A stretch of DNA of 20,181 bases, taken from positions 1 to 20,181 of the forward strand of contig MFIX01000164.1 in assembly GCA_001780825.1 (NCBI GenBank). Direction: 5' to 3'. Made by a program: the position numbers and the translations under genes. Below, piece after piece: positions 7,631 to 14,360 of the stretch. Origin of the DNA: Candidatus Glassbacteria bacterium RIFCSPLOWO2_12_FULL_58_11. Lineage in GTDB: Bacteria; Gemmatimonadota; Glassbacteria; GWA2-58-10. The notes below the pieces were generated by a model. It worked only from the letters and a program-made list of their open reading frames with translations, had not been told where the DNA came from and searched no databases. Each line of letters starts with the position of its first letter. Position 1 is the stretch's first letter.

Positions 7631-8596
7631 TTATCTCTTGAAATTCGCCGGTTTAAGGACGCTTACGCCCTCCTCGGTGGCGATCCACACGCTGCCATCC
7701 CGATCCACCGCCAAGCTGCTGCAAACCCGGAACGCGAGCCCATCCTTCTCGGTGTAGCTGAACCATTTCTTCCCGTCGAACATGCTGACACCCTCGCGGA
7801 AAGTGGCGAACCATTTATTGTTCAGGGAATCGACCGCGATACCCCAGACCCGGTTGTCGATCAGGCCGTCCTCGGTGGTATAGGTGGTCCAGTTTTTCCC
7901 ATCGAACATGCTGACTCCGCCGAAGCGTGTCCCGACCCAGAGGTTGCCCTGGCGGTCCGGGACAATGATCCGCGCTTCATCGACTTTCAGGCCGTTGTCC
8001 TTATTGTAGGCCACGGTCTTGCCTTTGCCGTATTTCACCACTCCGGCGGCTTTTGTGGCGTGCCAGAAATTGCCCTGGGGATCTATGTAGATCCAGAAAA
8101 TGTAATTGTCCAGCAGGCCGTTAGCCGTGGTATAGCTGGTCCATGTGGAACCGTCAAACTTGCTCAGGCCCTCATGGGTGGCGATCCAGTATGTGCCGGG
8201 GGGATTCTCGGCGACATGGAAAGTGTTATTGTCTATCAGACCGTCATCCACAGTAAACGTTTTCCACTGCTTCCCATCGAAGCGGCTCAGGCCGTAGCCG
8301 GTGGCGAACCAGAGATTGCCTTTCGAGTCCTGGGTAATGCTGCGGACCGGAGATCCGGCGAACCCGCTGCCATCTCCGGGCGTGTAGCTGGTCCATTTCT
8401 TCCCGTCGAACATGCTTGCCCCATTGTCTTTGCAGCCAAACCATTTATTGCCTTGGTTATCGATGAAAATACTCTTGACGGAATTGGCGATCAGGCCATC
8501 GGCGGTGGTATAGGTCTGGAATAGGCCTTTGGCGAATGCGGCCGGGCAGAGCAACAGAAGCAGAATGGCCGCGCGCAAAAACAGGCTGAGTATCAT
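7631..8596 (-). CDS. Secreted seven-bladed beta-propeller protein (Reg_prop type), short paralogue
   Basis: A 321-residue exported protein made almost wholly of a seven-bladed propeller of the kind found in the sensor part of hybrid two-component regulators, but without any transmembrane or kinase part. Blade motifs W-[FIHV]-[GA]-T/C recur at Trp52, 97, 137, 178, 220, 262 and 304, each followed by G(V/L)SxFDGKxWTxYTxxDGL. The signal peptide is MILSLFLRAAILLLLLCPAAFA-KG. I chose ATG 8596 because GGAGG lies 5 bases before it; a TTG 12 bases upstream falls inside the Shine-Dalgarno region. It is the closest relative of the next gene (8821-10410) but lacks that protein's dockerin-like and C-terminal modules. 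A ligand or partner-binding role is inference. Confidence 0.87.
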   Translation of the reverse strand: MILSLFLRAAILLLLLCPAAFAKGLFQTYTTADGLIANSVKSIFIDNQGNKWFGCKDNGASMFDGKKWTSYTPGDGSGFAGSPVRSITQDSKGNLWFATGYGLSRFDGKQWKTFTVDDGLIDNNTFHVAENPPGTYWIATHEGLSKFDGSTWTSYTTANGLLDNYIFWIYIDPQGNFWHATKAAGVVKYGKGKTVAYNKDNGLKVDEARIIVPDRQGNLWVGTRFGGVSMFDGKNWTTYTTEDGLIDNRVWGIAVDSLNNKWFATFREGVSMFDGKKWFSYTEKDGLAFRVCSSLAVDRDGSVWIATEEGVSVLKPANFKR

Positions 8597-8732
8597 CAAT
8601 GCCTCCAAAAGTGATCCCGGGGAAAAATTATCCAGTCAGAAAGAAAAGCGTGAGTCAGGGGATGGCGGTCAGCGCTGGAAAAGTGCTCCGGCCTCCCGAT
8701 ACGGCAGAGTCGCCTTTAAATACCGGGAAAGG

Positions 8733-8759
8733 TTAATATAATCCGTACCGGTCTGTCAA
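8733..8759 (-). promoter_or_regulatory. Candidate promoter of the short propeller gene
   Basis: On the minus strand a perfect TTGACA (8754-8759) is followed after 15 bases by TATTAA (8733-8738). The spacing is shorter than ideal. The start codon is about 130 bases downstream, leaving a long leader in which I see no recognised riboswitch. Confidence 0.4.
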
Positions 8760-8820
8760 TAGCGCGGGAATGAAGGATAACGGGAATTGGCAATAAACAG
8801 CAGGAAGAGTCACAGGAGGG

Positions 8821-10410
8821 CTATTTCAACAGGACCATTTTACGGGTAGCGCTAAATTCCGGGGCCTGCAGGCGGTAGAAATAGACTCCGCTGGGGACGG
8901 GCCGGCTAAAGTCATCCAGGCCATCCCAGAATATAGTGTATTGGCCGGGCTCCCGGACTGTCTCGACCAGGGTGCGGACCTGCGCGCCGCGCAGGTCGAA
9001 AACTTTCAGGCTCGTGCGAACCGGCTTTCCCTCAGGAACGCTGTAACGAATGGTGGTCGAGGGGTTGAAAGGGTTGGGGACATTGCCTTCCAGGCTGAAC
9101 GCCGCGGGCAGGGAGGGAGTTTCGCCGAGAGCGTGAAGGGCGGCGGCGAATTCGGCTATTTCGCCGGAAGCCAGCTCGAGCCGGTGCAGCAGGCCGGTCA
9201 CATAGGCCACATCTTCCGTATTTAATTTTCGGACCGGAGGGACAGCTCCGGCCGGAGACGCGGAGAGCGGAGGGCAGTTCCCGTATCTGAGGTCTTTCAG
9301 GAGCCAGATCACATCCGCAAGCGAGCCTTTCCCGTCACCATCGTAATCTGCCAGCACCACATCCGGCCGGTCGCGCAGGAGCAGGATCAGGGAGATCGCA
9401 TCGCTGATATTCAGCCGCCGGTCGCCGTTGATATCGCAGGTTGGTATGGGCGGCTGCTTGATATTCTCCGGTTTCAGGGTGCTGATTCCATTATCAGTGG
9501 CAAACCAGAGCGTCCCATCGCGGTCCACGGCGACATCATTTACCACATTCAGGGCCAAACCATCGTCCTTCTCGGTATAGGAAATCCAACGGCGCCCATC
9601 GAACATGCTCACTCCGCCGCCGAAAGTAGCGAACCATTTGTTGCCGGCGGAGTCGATGGCAATGCCCCAGACATTGTTGCTGACCAGGCCGTCGGCGGTG
9701 GTATAGGTGGTCCAGTTCTGGCCATCGAACTTTGAGACTCCCTGGAGACGGGTCCCGACCCAGATGTTGCCCTCCAGGTCCTGGCAGATCACCCGCACTT
9801 CTATCTTATCCACCCCCTTGATCCAAGAGATCGTCTGCCACGTCGTCCCGTCATAGCGCGAGATCCCTTTTGTTTTCAGCCCGAACCAGAGAACGCTATC
9901 CCGGTCGGCCAGGATGTAATTAACCCAGTTTTCTCCAAGGCCGTTGAACTGGGTAAAGGTGGTCCAGATGCGTCCGTCATACCGGTTCACCCCGTTATCT
10001 GTCGCGACCCAGTAGATTCCGTCCTTGTCCTGAGCGACATGGTAGGTATTGTCGCTGGCCAAGCCGGTGGCGAAGGTGTAGTTAGTCCAGAGCGTGCCGG
10101 ACAGCCGGCTCACTCCCTGATTGCCGGCGAACCAGACATCGCCGTTGGAATCGACAGTGATATGTTTGACCGCATCGCTGTTGATATCGCCTTTGAACTG
10201 GTAGAAAAAGGTCCACGTGGTATCGAACTTCATCGCGCCCTGATCCTTGCCGCCGAACCACTTGGCGCCTTCCGCATCGATCACCACGCACTTTACCAGT
10301 TCGGTGATCAAGCCAGCGTTTGAGCGGTCGTAATTGGTGAATAAGTTTTCAGCGCGGGCCAGGGAGCAGCCGAACAGCAGCGGAACCAGCAGTCTGACTA
10401 TTAAAGACAT
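8821..10410 (-). CDS. Secreted beta-propeller with dockerin-like repeat and sorting-type C-terminal domain
   Basis: A 529-residue exported, modular protein. A signal peptide (MSLIVRLLVPLLFGCSLARA-EN) is followed by a seven-bladed Reg_prop propeller with blade tryptophans at 51, 93, 134, 175, 217, 259 and 302. Residues about 325-378 form a dockerin-type pair of calcium loops, DINGDRRLNISD and DYDGDGKGSLAD. Residues about 440-529 form a FlgD-Ig/type IX-like sorting module (NVPNPFNPSTTIRYSVP, WDGLDD, GVYFYRL, TRKMVLLK). The dockerin-like loops could bind calcium or a cohesin; no cohesin is present in the window. GGAGG (10422-10426) is 11 bases before ATG 10410 but only 5 before an in-frame TTG at 10416, so the true start may be the TTG, two codons earlier. 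A 6-bp hairpin (10429-10444) lies just upstream of this site. Confidence 0.88.
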   Translation of the reverse strand: MSLIVRLLVPLLFGCSLARAENLFTNYDRSNAGLITELVKCVVIDAEGAKWFGGKDQGAMKFDTTWTFFYQFKGDINSDAVKHITVDSNGDVWFAGNQGVSRLSGTLWTNYTFATGLASDNTYHVAQDKDGIYWVATDNGVNRYDGRIWTTFTQFNGLGENWVNYILADRDSVLWFGLKTKGISRYDGTTWQTISWIKGVDKIEVRVICQDLEGNIWVGTRLQGVSKFDGQNWTTYTTADGLVSNNVWGIAIDSAGNKWFATFGGGVSMFDGRRWISYTEKDDGLALNVVNDVAVDRDGTLWFATDNGISTLKPENIKQPPIPTCDINGDRRLNISDAISLILLLRDRPDVVLADYDGDGKGSLADVIWLLKDLRYGNCPPLSASPAGAVPPVRKLNTEDVAYVTGLLHRLELASGEIAEFAAALHALGETPSLPAAFSLEGNVPNPFNPSTTIRYSVPEGKPVRTSLKVFDLRGAQVRTLVETVREPGQYTIFWDGLDDFSRPVPSGVYFYRLQAPEFSATRKMVLLK

Positions 10411-10428
10411 TCTCAAATTGACCTCCAA

Positions 10429-10444
10429 ATCCTTGATTAAGGAT
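10429..10444 (-). promoter_or_regulatory. Small hairpin abutting the ribosome binding site
   Basis: On the minus strand ATCCTT, a 4-base loop and AAGGAT form a perfect 6-bp hairpin that ends two bases before GGAGG of the propeller gene. It could influence translation; it is short and may be chance. Confidence 0.3.
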
Positions 10445-10493
10445 ACATATAATACGGAGGAAAGATCAAGAAGGTCCCTTTTATTTTAAAGCA

Positions 10494-10660
10494 GGAGTCA
10501 GGAGACAGGAGACAGGAGTCAGAAGACAGGAGTCAGGAGACTGAAGTCAGAAGACAGGAGTCAGAAGTCAGAAGACAGGAGTCAGGAGTCAGGAGGCAGG
10601 AGTCAGAAGTCAGAAGAATGATAGAGGAAAAACAGGTTAAATTCTGACTTCTGACTCCTG
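10494..10660. repeat. Heptamer tandem array with an inverted copy
   Basis: From 10494 to 10612 there are 17 consecutive 7-base units of the form GRAGWCA (mostly GGAGTCA, GGAGACA, GAAGTCA, GAAGACA), plus a partial unit to 10616. After 26 bases, 10642-10660 (TTCTGACTTCTGACTCCTG) is the exact reverse complement of 10597-10615, giving a 19-bp stem. This fills most of the 328-base gap between the propeller and lyase-like genes. Short open frames through it are by-products of the period. Confidence 0.92.
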
Positions 10661-10739
10661 AATTCTTGAGGACAGCCGCACGAATTATAAGGGCGATTTT
10701 CCCAGATGCTGCCCGCAATTGTATCGGCCGCTGAGAGAA

Positions 10740-11564
10740 TTACTTGAGCGGGCCGATATACTCCGTGCTGATCACCACGTCATCAAACCAGCAGGTGTTG
10801 TCCTGATTGGCATGATGAATATAGACATCGAGAGTGAGAGAGTTGAGCTTGAGCACCTCGGAGTCCCGCCAGCGGATACCGGTCTGGCGGTAGATTTCCT
10901 TCCCATCGATCCAGAACGCCTGCTCGCCGTCGTGATGGCCCGGCTCATTGAGCTTGACCAGGACCTCGAAGCAATACCACCTGCCGCGCTCGACCAGGCA
11001 TGGGGGCTCCGGCTCGAAGCGGTTCCCGTAATAATGCAGGCTGTCGCCGGAGATTTTCATCTCAGGGAAATAAGAATAGAATCCCATCCCGCCGGGCAGT
11101 GGCCTTCTGCCCCAGTTATTGGCCGGTTCGAGGTTGGTGACAGCGAAGTTGGTGCCGTCCGGCCGGATCCCGGCCTTGCCGAAAGCCGACCACTGGTCAT
11201 CGATCCGGCTGGCCGAGAGAACACACCAGTGCATAAGATTGCCCTGGTTGAAATCCGGGGCAAACATCGCGTACCAGCGGAAATAGCAGTTATCCTTTCC
11301 GGGCAGAAAGAAGAACCTGAGGTTGCTGCCCGAGGCATGGTCATTGTTGGAGATCGAGGTGAGCCGGAAGGATTGCTTCCCGGAATGGACATAGCGCCCA
11401 CGGGTCTCGAAGCCGCCCCGAGTGGAGTCTTTGGCATTGGTTTCCCACTTCGGAGAGAGGCGCGTGCCCTCGAAATCATCGCTGAATATTTCCCCGGCGG
11501 CGGCCTGGCCGGTAAGCAGGGAACAGGCGTAAAGGACGGTCAGGTTGGTGAGGTGCTTGAACAT
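10740..11564 (-). CDS. Secreted jelly-roll protein, polysaccharide-lyase-like (paralogue 1)
   Basis: A 274-residue exported protein that I cannot assign firmly. After a signal peptide (MFKHLTNLTVLYACSLLTGQAAA-GE) the DDFEGTRLSPKWE opening, FRWYAMFAPDF, GRWYCFEVLVKLN and closing DNTCWFDDVVIST segments are typical of concanavalin-A-like beta-sandwiches seen in polysaccharide lyases such as the heparin-lyase-I-like and PL14/PL20 groups, and in laminin-G-like carbohydrate-binding domains. It may cleave or bind an acidic polysaccharide; catalytic residues were not identified. GGAG lies 9 bases before the ATG. It follows its paralogue after only 21 bases, so the two are probably co-transcribed. Confidence 0.75.
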   Translation of the reverse strand: MFKHLTNLTVLYACSLLTGQAAAGEIFSDDFEGTRLSPKWETNAKDSTRGGFETRGRYVHSGKQSFRLTSISNNDHASGSNLRFFFLPGKDNCYFRWYAMFAPDFNQGNLMHWCVLSASRIDDQWSAFGKAGIRPDGTNFAVTNLEPANNWGRRPLPGGMGFYSYFPEMKISGDSLHYYGNRFEPEPPCLVERGRWYCFEVLVKLNEPGHHDGEQAFWIDGKEIYRQTGIRWRDSEVLKLNSLTLDVYIHHANQDNTCWFDDVVISTEYIGPLK

Positions 11565-11585
11565 CGGATTAATCTCCGGAATGAA

Positions 11586-12491
11586 TCAGGGTTTGCCCCG
11601 GGCTGAGGAATCCGCGGGAAAAGCGGCCAGCGGTCCGATATAATCGGTCGAAATCTCGACATCATCGAACCAGCAAGTGTTGTCGTGACGGGACTGGTGG
11701 ACATAGACATCCAGCATCATCGAGTTGAGCTTCAAGTCTTCGGTATCGCGCCAGCGGATGCCGGTCTGGTGGTAAACAGGCTCGCCGTTCACCCAGAAGG
11801 CCTGCTCGCCATCGTGTTTCCCTGGCTCGTTGAGCTTGACCATTACCTCATAGCAGTACCATTTGCCACGCTCGACAATGAAATCCTGCTCCGGGGCGAA
11901 CATGTTGCCCCAGTAGTGGCCATCCTTGTCGATTTTCATTTCCGGGAAATAGGAGTAGAACCCGAGCCGTCCGGGAGCCGGGTACTTGCCCCAGCCGCGC
12001 CAGGTGTCGAGGAAGGTCCAGAAGAAGTCGCTGCCGGTGGGCTTGCGGCCGGCGGTGCTGTCGTAGCAGGACCACTTGTCATCCACGCGGCTGCCGCCGA
12101 AAATGACCCAGTGCATGAGATTGCCCTGGTCGAAATCATTGGCGAACATGGCGTACCAGCGGAAATAAAGCTTGTCGTATCCGGGCATGAAGAAGCGGCG
12201 GATATTGGAGCCGTTCTCCTGCCCCTCCCGGGCCAGCGAGGTCAGGCGGAAGGATTTTTTACCGGAGTGGACATACTCCGGACGGGTCTCCCAGCCGCTG
12301 GTCACCGAGTCGCCGAACTCCCAGTAGAGCACCCAGTCGCCGGTGAGTTTTCCGGACTCGAAATCCTCTTTCAGGATGACCTCGGAGCGGGCGGAGCTCC
12401 CGAGCATGAGCAGGGCGGAAACGGAAAGAACAACTCCCGCCAGAGACAAATATCGGGGGATTCTGGAATAGATATACAAGCTATTTCTCAA
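11586..12491 (-). CDS. Secreted jelly-roll protein, polysaccharide-lyase-like (paralogue 2)
   Basis: A 301-residue paralogue of the downstream gene. The last 83 residues (VERGKWYCYE to STDYIGPL) are about 75% identical by hand count, including KLNEPG-HDGEQAFW, QTGIRWRD and DNTCWFDDV. The N-terminus is a signal peptide with a long hydrophobic core ending near GSSARS-EV. The start is uncertain: the first available codon is TTG at 12491, another TTG is at 12479, and an ATG occurs only inside the signal peptide; none has a clear Shine-Dalgarno sequence, and an in-frame stop lies at 12516-12518. The same carbohydrate lyase or binding role is inferred. It is the first gene of a probable two-gene unit. 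Confidence 0.73.
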   Translation of the reverse strand: MRNSLYIYSRIPRYLSLAGVVLSVSALLMLGSSARSEVILKEDFESGKLTGDWVLYWEFGDSVTSGWETRPEYVHSGKKSFRLTSLAREGQENGSNIRRFFMPGYDKLYFRWYAMFANDFDQGNLMHWVIFGGSRVDDKWSCYDSTAGRKPTGSDFFWTFLDTWRGWGKYPAPGRLGFYSYFPEMKIDKDGHYWGNMFAPEQDFIVERGKWYCYEVMVKLNEPGKHDGEQAFWVNGEPVYHQTGIRWRDTEDLKLNSMMLDVYVHQSRHDNTCWFDDVEISTDYIGPLAAFPADSSARGKP

Positions 12492-12584
12492 GGCGGAATA
12501 GGGAGCTGAATTGTATTACAGGAAAGGCCTCTTATTTTCCGTGCGATGTCCAGTTCGAAACTTGCTGTCTTGCCACCTATTGCT

Positions 12585-12828
12585 TTTTTCTGCTTTTGTT
12601 TCGGCAAAAGCAGCAAAACCAGTGGGAGCCGCGAGCTCGCATGAACCTTACCACTATTTCATCCTGCGGTGTCTCCGGTAAAACTACTCCGCTCCGGCGT
12701 TGCGGGGCACGCTCTGACAAGCGAATAGCGCTCCGCACCACAGAGCTTCTGAAAGCTGCGGTGTCCACGCGGCTTTTACACGCTGCCCATGTGCCGGCTC
12801 AGACAGGCGCGGCCCCCGGAAAAACCCG
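12585..12828. repeat. Copy A of a dispersed ~245-bp repeat
   Basis: Bases 12590-12818 align without any gap to 15806-16034, with 27 mismatches by hand count (about 88% identity). Both copies begin with a T-run and a fully conserved hairpin with 9-base arms CTGCTTTTG/CAAAAGCAG (12590-12613 here), and both contain GTTGCGGGGCACGCTCTGAC. Both strands are open for over 60 codons in both copies. It fills most of the 480-base gap between the lyase-like genes and the reductases. No terminal inverted repeats or transposase were seen. Confidence 0.9.
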
Positions 12829-12944
12829 TCCTCTTGAATTTTGCAATAATTATGGCTCCGGATTGTGCTCTAAGTAAAAAAAGTTGACCGGACTTAGTTG
12901 GCTAAATCTTCTTTTCAAAGGTTAACAGCCTCACACCTTGGGGG

Positions 12945-12978
12945 AAAAAGCCTGATCAACCTGCCAGCAGAATCAGGC
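12945..12978 (-). terminator. Rho-independent terminator overlapping the stop codon of reductase 1
   Basis: On the minus strand GCCTGAT (12972-12978) pairs with ATCAGGC (12950-12956) and is followed by TTTTT (12945-12949). The stop codon TGA (12973-12975) lies inside the first arm, so a ribosome finishing translation covers the hairpin. The 15-base loop is long but contains further pairing potential. Confidence 0.6.
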
Positions 12979-14130
12979 CAGCAGCCGGTTTGCCTCGCCG
13001 AGCATAGCGGTGAGCGGCAGCCCGCGCGTACAGACTTTCTCGCAGAGGCCGCAGCGGTCGCAGTTTTCCGCGCCGCAGCCGGGGGCAAGCGCCGCATACC
13101 TGGAGCGTGCGTAATCGTTCAGGCCGTAATCCCGCTGGTACATGCGGTAGCGCACGATCCGGCGAATTTCGACCCCCTGCGGACAGATGCCGGTGCATTT
13201 GCCGCACATGCTGCAGTAGTTGCCATCCTGCATGGCCCAGTAATGCTCCTCAAGGCGGGGACTGATATACCCCAGCTTGGTTTCCAGGACCCCGTGGTAA
13301 AAATCGACCGACTGGAAGCTGCCCATCGAGGCGAGCACGGTATGGGCGTGTTCGCGGGCGAGCATGGAGGTGCAGCGGGAGGTGGCCAGGGCGGCCTCCT
13401 CGGGCATGGAGCCATCGGAGCCGCGCTTGGGCAGTCCTTTCATGGCCATGATCCCGATGCCGGCCTCCACGGCCTTTCCGGCGGCCTCGAGGAACTGCGG
13501 ATCACCGGCATTCGAGTAGCCCAGCAGGACCACATCGTAATAGCCCAGCTCGCGGGCCCGGTCAAGGACAGCGGCCATATTGTTGTGGCAGGAAAAGCCC
13601 ATGAAGCCGCATTTGCCGGCTTTTTTCGCCTTCTCGAAACTGGCTTTCACTGTTGGAAAATTTATCGAGCTCAGGTCGTGCATTGGGGGGACCAGGATGT
13701 CCACATAATCGGTATTGAGCTGCTTCAGGGCTGCATCCAGGTTTTCCGGACGCTCCTTGAGCGCCAGGACCACTTTCTTGCGGTGGGTTTTCATGGCCTT
13801 GCCGAATGCCTCGATACTCCGGCCATTGGTGTAGCCCGGCGCGGTATGAATAAAATTTATCCCCTGGTCGATGGCCCGGAGCAGGACCGGCGGCTCGGTA
13901 ATCAGGATTCCGCCGAAAGAGATTCTGGTCACCTTGAGGCCGGTGCGGCCGAGCACCACCGCGGGCAGGCCGTTGACAGTCAGCTCCTTTTCGGCCAGGG
14001 CGGAAGAAAACCCCGCGCCGAGCATTGTGGCGCCGACAGCCGCGGCCGCGCTCTTTTTGAAAAAATCCCTGCGGCTTAAAGAACTCTCAGGCGGTATAGA
14101 AGTCTGACTATTCCCTGTTCCGTAGCGCAT
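12973..14130 (-). CDS. Tat-exported aldo/keto reductase with two 4Fe-4S motifs (paralogue 1)
   Basis: A 385-residue oxidoreductase. The twin-arginine signal LSRRDFFKKSAAAAVGATML (Arg20-Arg21) predicts folding with cofactors before export. The aldo/keto reductase barrel (about 50-290) begins LGRTGLKVTRISFGG. The C-terminus carries CX2CX2CX3CP (Cys306, 309, 312, 316) and CX2CX2CX3C (Cys357, 360, 363, 367), a bacterial-ferredoxin-like arrangement that could pass electrons. The tetrad Tyr (100) and Lys (125) are present, but the usual Asp of the DTAxxY motif is His95 (FIHTAPGY). GGAGG lies 6 bases before the ATG. Its paralogue is encoded upstream, but a promoter and a palindrome lie between, so it probably has its own transcript. 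Confidence 0.88.
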   Translation of the reverse strand: MRYGTGNSQTSIPPESSLSRRDFFKKSAAAAVGATMLGAGFSSALAEKELTVNGLPAVVLGRTGLKVTRISFGGILITEPPVLLRAIDQGINFIHTAPGYTNGRSIEAFGKAMKTHRKKVVLALKERPENLDAALKQLNTDYVDILVPPMHDLSSINFPTVKASFEKAKKAGKCGFMGFSCHNNMAAVLDRARELGYYDVVLLGYSNAGDPQFLEAAGKAVEAGIGIMAMKGLPKRGSDGSMPEEAALATSRCTSMLAREHAHTVLASMGSFQSVDFYHGVLETKLGYISPRLEEHYWAMQDGNYCSMCGKCTGICPQGVEIRRIVRYRMYQRDYGLNDYARSRYAALAPGCGAENCDRCGLCEKVCTRGLPLTAMLGEANRLLA

Positions 14131-14217
14131 GCATTCCTCCTGCGGATTGGGGCTGATTCTGCCTGGCCGGTGCGGGCGGTCCGGGCGGATGATATGCTGT
14201 AAAATGTTGAACGCGGA

Positions 14218-14246
14218 AGAATATCAAAACGATACATTATTTGCAA
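14218..14246 (-). promoter_or_regulatory. Sigma70-type promoter of reductase 1
   Basis: On the minus strand TTGCAA (14241-14246) and TATTCT (14218-14223) are exactly 17 bases apart. The start codon is about 80 bases downstream of the expected transcription start. The -35 box is the same as in the tRNA promoter. Confidence 0.55.
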
Positions 14247-14286
14247 ATAGAAATGTGAATAAGCCGGATGATAAACAATATCTTCC

Positions 14287-14314
14287 GTGAGGGCGACGCA
14301 TGCGTCGCCCCTAC
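14287..14314. repeat. Palindromic intergenic repeat, GTAGGGGC-type, member 1
   Basis: The core GGGCGACGCATGCGTCGCCC (14291-14310) is a perfect 20-bp palindrome; the right end continues as CTAC and the left end is a slightly decayed match (GTGA). Without a T-run it is not a classical terminator. It sits between the two reductase genes and resembles the repeat at 19041-19069 in its ends. Confidence 0.75.
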
Positions 14315-14360
14315 CATTGAATATCCTGTTTGAAAATCCTCACAAAAGAAATAGGCCGCT

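Noticed and set aside
10494..10616. CRISPR array
   Set aside because: The units are 7 bases with no spacers of separate sequence and no cas genes are nearby; this is a simple tandem repeat.
10533..10718. A 61-codon minus-strand frame with repeated LLTSDSC
   Set aside because: It is the translation of the heptamer array, which stays open because of its period, not a gene.
12577..12768. Small minus-strand frame inside repeat copy A, matched by one in copy B (15739-15984)
   Set aside because: The shared residues (for example SVVRSAIR and HWFCCFCRNKSRK) follow from DNA identity; substitutions in the proximal half are mostly not at third positions, so I do not call a gene.
12898..14079. A 393-codon open frame on the + strand opposite reductase 1
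   Set aside because: It lies wholly antisense to a gene with clear Tat, AKR and Fe-S motifs, and its composition is that of a GC-rich shadow frame.
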